NCBI GenBank assembly: GCA_030606635.1
Contig: JAUWGA010000074.1
Coordinates: 1-8,701, forward strand
Source: Methanosarcinales archaeon
GTDB taxonomy: Archaea > Halobacteriota > Methanosarcinia > Methanosarcinales > Methanogasteraceae
DNA length: 8,701 nucleotides
Direction of reading: 5' to 3'
The position numbers and the translations under genes were made by a program. Every line of letters starts with the position of its first letter. Position 1 is the first letter of the stretch. The notes under the pieces were generated by a model. It did not search any database. It had not been told where the DNA came from and saw only the letters and a program-made list of their open reading frames with translations. Below, piece by piece: positions 1 through 6,241 of the stretch.

Positions 1-1055
1 GATTCATTCGCCGCCCCAACAATCGCATCGACAAAGTCATCTGCACTGGCACCGACCATCTCAATCTTGTTCTCGTCAAAATATGCGTGAACGATCCGTT
101 TTATCTCATCTCGCTCCGTCTTCGCCCCGACAAGCAACCCCTCCAGGGGATCAAAATCGATATCATTGATCTGCATAAAATCACCGGTAATCCCGGCATC
201 CATTATCGTTCCTTCAGTCACGTACAGCGAAACCCTGATAATCCCCTTCTCCGCGGGATAGACGCACGAGGCATTTGATACGCTGCAGTGACCCGGTCGC
301 AGGATAAATTTCTTTGATGAGAATAGATCCATCTTTTTAGTCCATATCGCGGTTTCCTCCTCGTTTAATCCATCTTTCACCAGTTTTACGCCCAGTGCTT
401 CTTCAAACCCACTGAGAAGATACTCCCGGAGTTCCGCAGGTGGTATCCTCCTACCCAGTTCCTCGATAACCGTTGTTATCCTCTTCTGAACCGACGTTAC
501 CCCTTTCTTCTTCAGTTTGGGCGCAGGAATCTTTGCGATCTTTTGGAAAGTTTCCATGTCAAAATCCCATATAACGCTGCCATATAACAAGAGCGAGTTC
601 TGCCTGCTCATAGCAGTCATCCCGCAGACCTTCTTATCCCCGATATTTATATCGTTCACAGGCGAGAAATTCGCATCGAGCCCGAGTTTTTTCAGACCAA
701 GAACGACGCCTCGTGACAAGACCTCAAAATTCTCATCCATATCATCCGAAACACGAGTATCTCTCTTGTCTATGCAGACGCCCCACGATGTTGCGCCCGG
801 AACCATTAAACCGGCTCCGCCACCAGTCTCCCGCCTCTCAAGTGTTATCCCGAGTCTCTCACACTCCGCAATGTCACACTCCTCCTCGCAGCACTGATTC
901 TTTCCCAGAGAAAGAACGTGACCGGGACATTCCTCCAGAAACACGGTATTGGGACTTAACCCCGCAACCATCCCGTCCACGAGTGTTGAATGTATGGAAT
1001 TGCACCGTACGACTTCTTTCTCCTTCACCTCAAGATACCGCCACTCTTCCGCCAT
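1..1055 (-). CDS. Lipoate-protein ligase-like protein (LplA catalytic plus LplB-like C-terminal domain), partial at window edge
   Basis: An open frame of 351 codons starts at ATG 1055 and runs off the left edge, so the C-terminus is missing. It reads as a BPL/LplA/LipB-family ligase, an enzyme that activates lipoate (or a similar acid) as an adenylate and attaches it to a lysine of a carrier protein. Residues 74-80 read RRETGGG, the lipoate-adenylate loop of the family. Residues 132-146 (PVNDINIGDKKVCGM) match the PxNDI...gxKxxG segment that carries the catalytic lysine, here K142. From about residue 265 an LplB-like accessory domain follows, with EKGIIRVSL and the family-typical ITGDF (289-293). 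The start has GAGGG seven bases upstream and lies 21 bases after the GltB3 stop, so it should be co-transcribed with the glutamate synthase genes. It has an unusual cluster of cysteines (C43, C55, C56, C60, C65, C144). No acceptor protein is visible here. The true substrate could be lipoate, octanoate or another acid; the superfamily call is secure, the substrate is not. Confidence 0.82.
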   Translation of the reverse strand, partial: MAEEWRYLEVKEKEVVRCNSIHSTLVDGMVAGLSPNTVFLEECPGHVLSLGKNQCCEEECDIAECERLGITLERRETGGGAGLMVPGATSWGVCIDKRDTRVSDDMDENFEVLSRGVVLGLKKLGLDANFSPVNDINIGDKKVCGMTAMSRQNSLLLYGSVIWDFDMETFQKIAKIPAPKLKKKGVTSVQKRITTVIEELGRRIPPAELREYLLSGFEEALGVKLVKDGLNEEETAIWTKKMDLFSSKKFILRPGHCSVSNASCVYPAEKGIIRVSLYVTEGTIMDAGITGDFMQINDIDFDPLEGLLVGAKTERDEIKRIVHAYFDENKIEMVGASADDFVDAIVGAANE

Positions 1056-1076
1056 TCTATTGCCCTCGTCCCTCAC

Positions 1077-1817
1077 CTAATACGCATACAAACACCCGTA
1101 CGGTCTGTTCGACAGCGGTTGCAGCTTAATAAACGGCTCAGCCATAATTTCATCCAGATCAAGCCCGAAGTGCTCACAATACTCCTTGAGATGCTTCGTA
1201 AGAACCTTCAGATCCTTCTTATCCAGTGGAAGTACGCTCACCTCCTTTCCGAGCGTATACTCATCCACTTCGCCCCTGATGTAGATCACGCCGCCGTGCA
1301 TCCCAGTACCTAAGTAATTGCCGGCAATCGGCACCCCTTCGCCACGGTTCAGTCCGAGCAGTACCAGAACGCCTCCTGCCATGTACTCGCCGCAGAAATC
1401 GCCGGCAACGCCGCCTGCAATTATTATTGGAATCTGTTTCTTGTATTCTTTCGCATGAATGCCGGCTCTGTATCCAATATTCCCCCGAACATACAGTTTC
1501 CCGCCACGCATTCCGTATCCGATGACGTCCCCTGCGCTTCCGTGCACGATCACTTCACCTGCGTTCATCGTGTTTGCAACACCGTCCTGGGCATTTGCAT
1601 TGACGATGATCGTGGGACCGTTCATGAACATGGCAAGATCGTTTCCGGGAACTCCGTTTACGGTGATCTTGATATTCTTCTCGATTCCGTTGCCAATGTA
1701 GCGCTGCCCGTTTGCGTTGTCGAGTATGAACTCAGTCTCGCCCTCTTCCGCTGCATCGCGGATGATCTTGTTCTGTTTTCGGTAGTACAATCCCTTGCAG
1801 TCGATTCTCATCACCAT
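1077..1817 (-). CDS. Glutamate synthase GXGXG-domain protein (archaeal split GltS, third component)
   Basis: This corresponds to the C-terminal GXGXG domain (alpha subunit, domain 3) of bacterial GltB and is related to the FwdC/FmdC fold. It is a right-handed beta helix with repeated glycine turns: GVPGNDLAMFMNG, NAGEVIVHGSAGDVIGYGM, GGKLYVRGNIGYRAG, GGVAGDFCGEYMAGG and GTGMHGGVIYIRGEVDE. In GOGAT this domain is structural, bracing the glutaminase and synthase domains around the ammonia tunnel. About 246 residues is the normal size for the stand-alone archaeal protein. Start choice: the frame is also open at GTG 1826 and ATG 1823, but both lie inside the Shine-Dalgarno sequence GAGGTGAT (1822-1829). 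ATG 1817 is seven bases after GAGGT, the same spacing as at the gltB2 start, so it is preferred. It ends in TAG, and the in-frame continuation after that stop leads without another stop into the ligase gene downstream. Confidence 0.93.
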   Translation of the reverse strand: MVMRIDCKGLYYRKQNKIIRDAAEEGETEFILDNANGQRYIGNGIEKNIKITVNGVPGNDLAMFMNGPTIIVNANAQDGVANTMNAGEVIVHGSAGDVIGYGMRGGKLYVRGNIGYRAGIHAKEYKKQIPIIIAGGVAGDFCGEYMAGGVLVLLGLNRGEGVPIAGNYLGTGMHGGVIYIRGEVDEYTLGKEVSVLPLDKKDLKVLTKHLKEYCEHFGLDLDEIMAEPFIKLQPLSNRPYGCLYAY

Positions 1818-1821
1818 CTTC

Positions 1822-1829
1822 ATCACCTC
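1822..1829 (-). promoter_or_regulatory. Ribosome-binding site that decides the GltB3 start
   Basis: On the minus strand GAGGTGAT matches the anti-Shine-Dalgarno end of archaeal 16S rRNA. The GTG at 1826 and the ATG at 1823 overlap this element and are unlikely starts. ATG 1817 lies at the spacing used by the preceding gene. Confidence 0.7.
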
Positions 1830-1836
1830 AGTATCC

Positions 1837-3348
1837 CTACTGCCCGACTCCTGCCGGTTTTACTCCGAGCAATTCCAGTGTCTGTGAATCGAGTCCGATG
1901 CCACGCAGTCGCTCGCGGCTGCCTCGCAGCGATTCGATCGAGTTCACGCCGAGCGAGCCAAGTACCTCCTTGAGTTCAAGGCTCCACGCCGTAAGAAGGT
2001 TTGTTAGTCTCCCTGCGCCGACCTGCGGGTCGAGCCTGCGCACGAGTTCGGGTTTCTGGGTGGCGATGCCCCATGCACAGTTTCCTGTGTAGCATTTCTG
2101 GCAGATCCGGCAGCCCAGCGCCACAAGAGCAGCAGTTCCGATAACCACCGCATCAGCACCAAGAGCGATCGCCTTTGCCATATCACCGCTGTTCCTGATT
2201 CCTCCGGCGCAGATGATCGATGCGTTGTTCCTGATACCCTCACTCCTCAGGCGCTCGTCGACTGCGGCGAGCGCCAGTTCGATCGGTATTCCTACGTTGT
2301 CCCGTATAACCATCGGTGCAGCCCCGGTTCCGCCGCGGAACCCGTCGATTGTGACGACGTCAGCTCCTGCACGCACAATCCCGCTTGCAATCGCTGCCAC
2401 GTTGTGGACTGCTGATATCTTGACAGAGACCGGTTTTTCGTAGTCGGTAGCTTCCTTGATCGCATATATGAGTTGCGAGAGGTCTTCGATTGAGTAAATA
2501 TCGTGATGCGGCGCGGGAGAGATTGCATCCGACCCGACAGGGATCATCCTCGTCTTTGATATATCCTCGTCCACCTTCTCGCCGGGGAGGTGTCCGCCGA
2601 TACCGGGCTTTGCGCCCTGCCCGATCTTGATCTCGACCATCGCGGAGGTGTTTAAGTATTCGCTGTGCACACCGAACCTGCCTGATGCGACCTGAACGAT
2701 GACGTTTCCTGAGTAGGGGTAGAGTTCCTTGTGAAGTCCGCCTTCGCCGGTGTTCATGAGCGTGCCGGATCTCGCTGCAGCCATCGCAAGCGACCTGTGC
2801 ACGTTCAGGCTCACCGCACCATACGACATCGCCCCAAAGACGACCGGCACATCCAGTCTGACCTGAGGCTCTATCTCAGTTGCAAGGTCTATCTCGCCAT
2901 ACTCACTCTCCACGAACTCAAGACGATCCGGTTTTCGCCCTAAAAATGTCCTGAGTTCCATTGGCTCACGGAGCGGGTCGATTGATGGATTTGTGACCTG
3001 GCACGCATCCACGAGCAGGTGATCCCATAGAATGGGGTATTCTCTGGGGTTACCCATCCCTGTGAGGAGAATTCCGCCGGTCTCAGCTTGCTTTAAGATG
3101 TTCTGCCGGGTCTCAGGCGACCAGTTTGCATTTTCCTTGTAAGCCAGTTCGTTCTTTGTGATCGTTATCGCGTGTTCAGGGCAGAATGTGACGCATCGCT
3201 GGCATGCCACGCACAACTTGTGTTCGGGAACCACTCGGTCCGTGAACTGCATGCACCCGAAGCTACAGTTCATGACGCATCGCTTGCACCGCCTGCACCG
3301 GTCGTAAGCGATCTTTACGATGAATTCGGGAGGTAACTCGGATGCCAT
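1837..3348 (-). CDS. gltB: Glutamate synthase, ferredoxin plus FMN synthase-domain protein (archaeal split GltS, central component)
   Basis: This 503-residue protein is the catalytic synthase: it reduces the iminoglutarate made from 2-oxoglutarate and ammonia to glutamate on FMN, in the cytoplasm. An N-terminal two-cluster ferredoxin domain has CX2CX2CX3C at C18, C21, C24, C28 and again at C46, C49, C52, C56-P. The TIM-barrel glutamate synthase domain follows from about residue 90, with VVFGAMSYGAVS (169-180), NTGEGG (199-204), KIGQGAKPGIGG (241-252), the FMN-phosphate region TIDGFRGGTGAAP (333-345) and CAGGIRNSGD (380-389). The Fe-S motif of the barrel at 413-424 has four cysteines (C413, C416, C419, C424), where bacterial GltB has three for a 3Fe-4S cluster. 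The built-in ferredoxin domain is typical of archaeal GltS and provides an electron entry without GltD. Translation starts directly after the TAG of the glutaminase gene and has a strong GGAGGTGAT site. It ends in TAG, with a second in-frame stop (TGA) two codons later. Confidence 0.95.
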   Translation of the reverse strand: MASELPPEFIVKIAYDRCRRCKRCVMNCSFGCMQFTDRVVPEHKLCVACQRCVTFCPEHAITITKNELAYKENANWSPETRQNILKQAETGGILLTGMGNPREYPILWDHLLVDACQVTNPSIDPLREPMELRTFLGRKPDRLEFVESEYGEIDLATEIEPQVRLDVPVVFGAMSYGAVSLNVHRSLAMAAARSGTLMNTGEGGLHKELYPYSGNVIVQVASGRFGVHSEYLNTSAMVEIKIGQGAKPGIGGHLPGEKVDEDISKTRMIPVGSDAISPAPHHDIYSIEDLSQLIYAIKEATDYEKPVSVKISAVHNVAAIASGIVRAGADVVTIDGFRGGTGAAPMVIRDNVGIPIELALAAVDERLRSEGIRNNASIICAGGIRNSGDMAKAIALGADAVVIGTAALVALGCRICQKCYTGNCAWGIATQKPELVRRLDPQVGAGRLTNLLTAWSLELKEVLGSLGVNSIESLRGSRERLRGIGLDSQTLELLGVKPAGVGQ

Positions 3349-4476
3349 CTATATCACCTCCCCATCCAACTCGCCTATAACCGGTGTTCCGGCTCTCGGA
3401 CTCCACACCTCGTCCAGATCAGGCGCAATCTCTCTTATCGCCGATTCCTCTGACGACAGGTAGAGCATATCATCCTTCCGGGCGCAGGTCATGGGTCTTA
3501 ACTTGATGCGGTCGTTGAACCCGACCATGCCGCGGCTGTGCCCGAGAATGATGCTGAACGGACCGTTTAGGAGTGCGCCGCCATAGACCTGCCGGAGCGC
3601 GGTTGCAATCCGACGCTCACGATCAGGCATCCTGTCGATATCCTCCCAGAAGGGCGATGCAAGTACTTTTGCAGCCAGTTCAATCGGTAGATTATGCCTG
3701 CGTACAAGCAGGTCAAAGAGGTATGCCACAACCTCGGTATCGGTCCGGAGTTCCAGCTTGTATCCGAACGGCTCAAGGTACCGTTTGTTTATCCCGTAGG
3801 ATGATATCTCGCCGTTGTGGACGATTGACCAGTCAAGAAGGCAGAACGGGTGCGCTCCGCCCCACCATCCCGGTGTGTTCGTTGGGAATCTGCCGTGGGC
3901 GGTCCAGATGTATGCCTTGTACTCATCAAGCTTGTAAAAGACCCCGATGTCTTCAGGATACCCAACACCCTTAAACGCTCCCATGTTCTTGCCCGACGAC
4001 GCAACAAAAGCGCCCTCGACCTCCGAATTGATCTCCATCACTTGCCCAACAACGTACTCACGATCTGATACAAACCGCGTCCTAGCCTCCGGAACATCCA
4101 TGAAATAACGCCACAGAATGGGCGGGTCTGTGATCGGACACACCCCCTCTTCTTCAGATTTTCCTGCGGTCACTCCTTCATAAACGCCACCAGGCCGCGT
4201 CGGCATCTCCTCATCACGGACGATGTCGAACATGTCCTTTAAGTATTCCTCACAACGCTCCTTTGCCGCAATATTGTCAAACATCATATGGAAAGCATAC
4301 AGGTCAGAATACCTCGGATATATTCCGTACGCTGCAAAACCGCCTCCAAGACCGTTTGAACGGTCATGCATAAGTGAAATTGACTCAATGATCGCGTTTC
4401 CATCCTGCCTTCTTCCTGACTCGCTCATAATGCCGGAGACGGAACATCCGGACGGAATGTAACAGTTACATTTCAT
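3349..4476 (-). CDS. Glutamate synthase glutaminase-domain protein (class II GATase, archaeal split GltS, first component)
   Basis: This 375-residue class II (Ntn) glutamine amidotransferase hydrolyses glutamine and delivers ammonia to the FMN synthase protein encoded just downstream. The presumed nucleophile is C11 in GCSVSGI, which requires removal of a ten-residue leader (MKCNCYIPSG), as in other Ntn amidotransferases with propeptides. The glutamine-binding and oxyanion residues are visible: AHGRFPT with R196, VHNGEISS with N221-G222, and RTDTE with D246. The LGGGFAAYGIYP stretch at 43-54 is part of the domain core. Its length fits the stand-alone archaeal component. The ATG overlaps the stop of the Hdr-like gene (ATGA), with GGAGGT eight bases upstream, pointing to translational coupling. 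It ends in TAG, and the gltB2 ATG is the next codon in the same frame, so readthrough would give a bacterial-order GATase-synthase fusion. Confidence 0.93.
   Translation of the reverse strand: MKCNCYIPSGCSVSGIMSESGRRQDGNAIIESISLMHDRSNGLGGGFAAYGIYPRYSDLYAFHMMFDNIAAKERCEEYLKDMFDIVRDEEMPTRPGGVYEGVTAGKSEEEGVCPITDPPILWRYFMDVPEARTRFVSDREYVVGQVMEINSEVEGAFVASSGKNMGAFKGVGYPEDIGVFYKLDEYKAYIWTAHGRFPTNTPGWWGGAHPFCLLDWSIVHNGEISSYGINKRYLEPFGYKLELRTDTEVVAYLFDLLVRRHNLPIELAAKVLASPFWEDIDRMPDRERRIATALRQVYGGALLNGPFSIILGHSRGMVGFNDRIKLRPMTCARKDDMLYLSSEESAIREIAPDLDEVWSPRAGTPVIGELDGEVI
3353..3361 (-). promoter_or_regulatory. Strong ribosome-binding site of the GltS central subunit gene
   Basis: GGAGGTGAT on the minus strand sits seven bases (counting from GGAGGT) before ATG 3348, inside the last codons of the upstream gene. 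It shows that the synthase protein is initiated independently although its ATG abuts the upstream TAG in frame. Confidence 0.8.
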
Positions 4477-5861
4477 TTTACCATACCTCCCTCTTGATTT
4501 TCTTTATTTCCATCATCTTCTTCATTTCCTTTATTTTCCAGATCTCGCGCTCTGATGATCGCAATCAAACCTTTCAGCTCGCCTGCACCGCTCTTCGGGG
4601 GCTCCGGGAGTTTCAGTTTCTTGCGCATTGCGGTTGGCTCGCCCAGCTTTCCAGTGTCCAGAAAGAGTGCCAGTCCGCCTTTGAAACCCTCGGGAGCCAT
4701 ACCGCGGTCGCTTGCAAGGCTCTTCAGACGGTCAAAAACCTGTAACATGCCGAACTTCTGCGGACAGAGTTCGTAACAGGTGTAGCAGTTTGTGCAGTAC
4801 CAGATATCCGGGGACGCAACTACCTCATCCAGCTTGCCATGCAGAACATCGCCGATTATCCGGTTCGGCTCAAACCGCGGAACCGATTTCGTGACAGGAC
4901 AGTCGTTGACACAAGCAGCACACTCGTAGCAACGCCGCAGATCCGCGAGATCGAAATACTCCCTCGCACTCGCGAGGTGTCCTGCGCGCTCATGCCATTT
5001 TTCGATGAACGAGTCCGTCTCGACCCGGTGCATATCCATGCCAAGTTCGGAAGGCTCAAATCCGAATGCAAGCCCCATCAGTTCCGTGAAATACACAACA
5101 GGTATGTGCAACCGCTCACCGCTCTTCTCCATTAAGTACTGCTTCGAATCAAACTGGGTGAAGCAGGCAGGACACATCATCGTCATGGCATCGGAAATAT
5201 TCTGAACCTCAAGAATCTTCTCGCGAGCCAGTGCGATTGCGTCTGAGGGATCCTCAGTGTTGGAAAGGTCATTTCCGCAGCAGAGCATCTTTGTACGATA
5301 ATCCACACTCTTGGCGCCCAGCGCCTCGACGAGAAGATCGAACTTCGTCGGCTCATTCGGGTCATCAAAATGTATCGCAGAACTCGGGCGGACCAGATGG
5401 CATCCGTAGTGGACTGCAATATTCATCCCGTCAAGCGGTCTTGTTACGTGTTTTTTTATTGTGTCTGCGCCGATGTCATCGTGCAATACTTCGATTAAGT
5501 GTTTTATCTCTGTATTTCCCCTGTACTCGAGCCCCACACTTGCGAGTAGTTCGTTTACAGCGCCCTTGAGTTTGGTGTTCCGGTTAAGCTCGGATGCTGC
5601 TGACTTTAATGTGCCGTAACAGCCATTGCACGGCGTTACAAGGTCCATGCCCATCGCCTCTACCAGGGCGAGGTTTCTTGCTGCTGTGACATACCATGCG
5701 AACTCGTCTCCTATCTTGACCAGCTTCGTGGGGCAACATGTGGTGCCCTCGATCTCATGGAGTCTGATATCAAGCAGGTCTGCGACGAGTCTAACTGATT
5801 TCTCCATGAACGGGAACCGTGCCTGGATTGTACATCCCCAGAATACTGCGTAATCGGTCAT
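4473..5861 (-). CDS. HdrB-HdrC-type fused heterodisulfide reductase-like iron-sulfur protein
   Basis: This 462-residue protein joins an HdrB-like and an HdrC-like module. The N-terminal part has two complete CCG domains: C10, C42-C43, C78, C81, and C154, C194-C195, C230, C233. In HdrB these bind the noncubane 4Fe-4S clusters that reduce disulfides. From about residue 305 an HdrC-like domain has two 4Fe-4S motifs: C311, C314, C317, C321-P and C356, C359, C362, C366-P. The tail (about 437-462) is a hydrophilic low-complexity stretch rich in N, E, G and D. No membrane segment or signal is seen, so it should be cytoplasmic. The domain order is B then C, opposite to HdrD, GlcF/GlpC and TfrB. The gene is first in the glutamate synthase unit and overlaps the glutaminase gene by ATGA. 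I infer a role as electron donor module for GltS in place of GltD. It could instead be a genuine thiol/disulfide enzyme that merely shares the operon. The start has AAGGAG eleven bases upstream. Confidence 0.88.
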   Translation of the reverse strand: MTDYAVFWGCTIQARFPFMEKSVRLVADLLDIRLHEIEGTTCCPTKLVKIGDEFAWYVTAARNLALVEAMGMDLVTPCNGCYGTLKSAASELNRNTKLKGAVNELLASVGLEYRGNTEIKHLIEVLHDDIGADTIKKHVTRPLDGMNIAVHYGCHLVRPSSAIHFDDPNEPTKFDLLVEALGAKSVDYRTKMLCCGNDLSNTEDPSDAIALAREKILEVQNISDAMTMMCPACFTQFDSKQYLMEKSGERLHIPVVYFTELMGLAFGFEPSELGMDMHRVETDSFIEKWHERAGHLASAREYFDLADLRRCYECAACVNDCPVTKSVPRFEPNRIIGDVLHGKLDEVVASPDIWYCTNCYTCYELCPQKFGMLQVFDRLKSLASDRGMAPEGFKGGLALFLDTGKLGEPTAMRKKLKLPEPPKSGAGELKGLIAIIRARDLENKGNEEDDGNKENQEGGMVK

Positions 5862-5954
5862 TTGGTCTCGTGCTCCTTTCCATTTCCTGTTGTATTTGGT
5901 AGTGAAGGTTTATCGATCTTTGGGTAGGGCGTGTCAGGTTCTGGCATGGGGTAA

Positions 5955-6182
5955 CCATCTAACGATCTTCTGATATATAAGTTTAATGAATGGTGCCGTG
6001 CCAAGAGACTTATATATTTTGCCAGAAGAACGGAAGAAGCTCTGAAAAGATATGAAAATGGACTCTTTAAAGAGGTGAACACCAGAGAAGTTCATATTCC
6101 ACCTTTCAGGTTGTCTTATTTATACCTAAAGAACGAAGATAAAATAGTTTTGCTGGGTTTATATCATAAAAATAAACAATGA
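5955..6182 (+). pseudogene. Possible remnant of a RelE/ParE-superfamily toxin (C-terminal part)
   Basis: A plus-strand frame is open from after the TAA at 5952 to the TGA at 6180-6182 but has no ATG, and the only GTG is far inside. It encodes a basic helical stretch (WCRAKRLIYFARRTEEALK) followed by a beta-hairpin-like end reading VHIPPFRLSYLYL and KIVLLGLYHKNKQ. That ending resembles the last two strands of RelE/ParE/HigB-type toxins. The upstream DNA does not supply the missing N-terminus, and no antitoxin gene is seen. The stretch is more AT-rich than the flanking operons. It may be a decayed toxin gene or just a chance open frame. Confidence 0.35.
5971..5981 (-). promoter_or_regulatory. 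Candidate TATA box for the hdrBC-like/glt/lpl unit
   Basis: On the minus strand this reads CTTATATATCA, preceded by ATTAAA, close to the archaeal TATA plus BRE pattern. Transcription would start near 5950, leaving a leader of roughly 90 bases before ATG 5861. A second candidate (AATATATAAG, about 6008-6017) lies further upstream. The remaining gap (5862-6241) otherwise holds the toxin-like remnant and the glnA terminator. I see no GGAA-N6-TTCC operator of the NrpR type. Confidence 0.4.
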
Positions 6183-6189
6183 TACTGGC

Positions 6190-6233
6190 TAAAAAACCAC
6201 ATGTCTGCGCCGCTTTCTTACAGGGCGCAGACA
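6190..6233 (-). terminator. Hairpin and U-tract terminator of glnA
   Basis: Eight bases beyond the glnA stop codon (6242-6244), the arms TGTCTGCGCC (6202-6211) and GGCGCAGACA (6224-6233) are perfectly complementary over 10 bp with a 12-base loop. On the minus strand the hairpin is followed by a run of six T (6191-6196). This separates glnA from the downstream hdrBC-like/glt unit. Confidence 0.7.
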
Positions 6234-6241
6234 CGAATCAC

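Noticed and set aside
517..1129. Plus-strand open frames of 126 and 138 codons at the left end
   Set aside because: They are opposite-strand shadows of the lipoate-ligase-like gene, which has clear family motifs in its own frame.
1455..1973. Plus-strand open frame of 172 codons
   Set aside because: Lies opposite the conserved GltB3 and GltB2 genes and has no recognisable features.
6063..6074. Perfect palindrome CTCTTTAAAGAG as a transcription-factor operator
   Set aside because: It is about 200 bases upstream of the hdrBC-like start, single-copy, and lies within the possible coding remnant; noted only as context.
5858..6082. Minus-strand 74-residue open frame from GTG 6082 whose stop overlaps the hdrBC-like start as ATGA
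   Set aside because: No Shine-Dalgarno sequence, no recognisable domain, proline-rich non-protein-like end, and it lies over the likely promoter and opposite the toxin-like frame.
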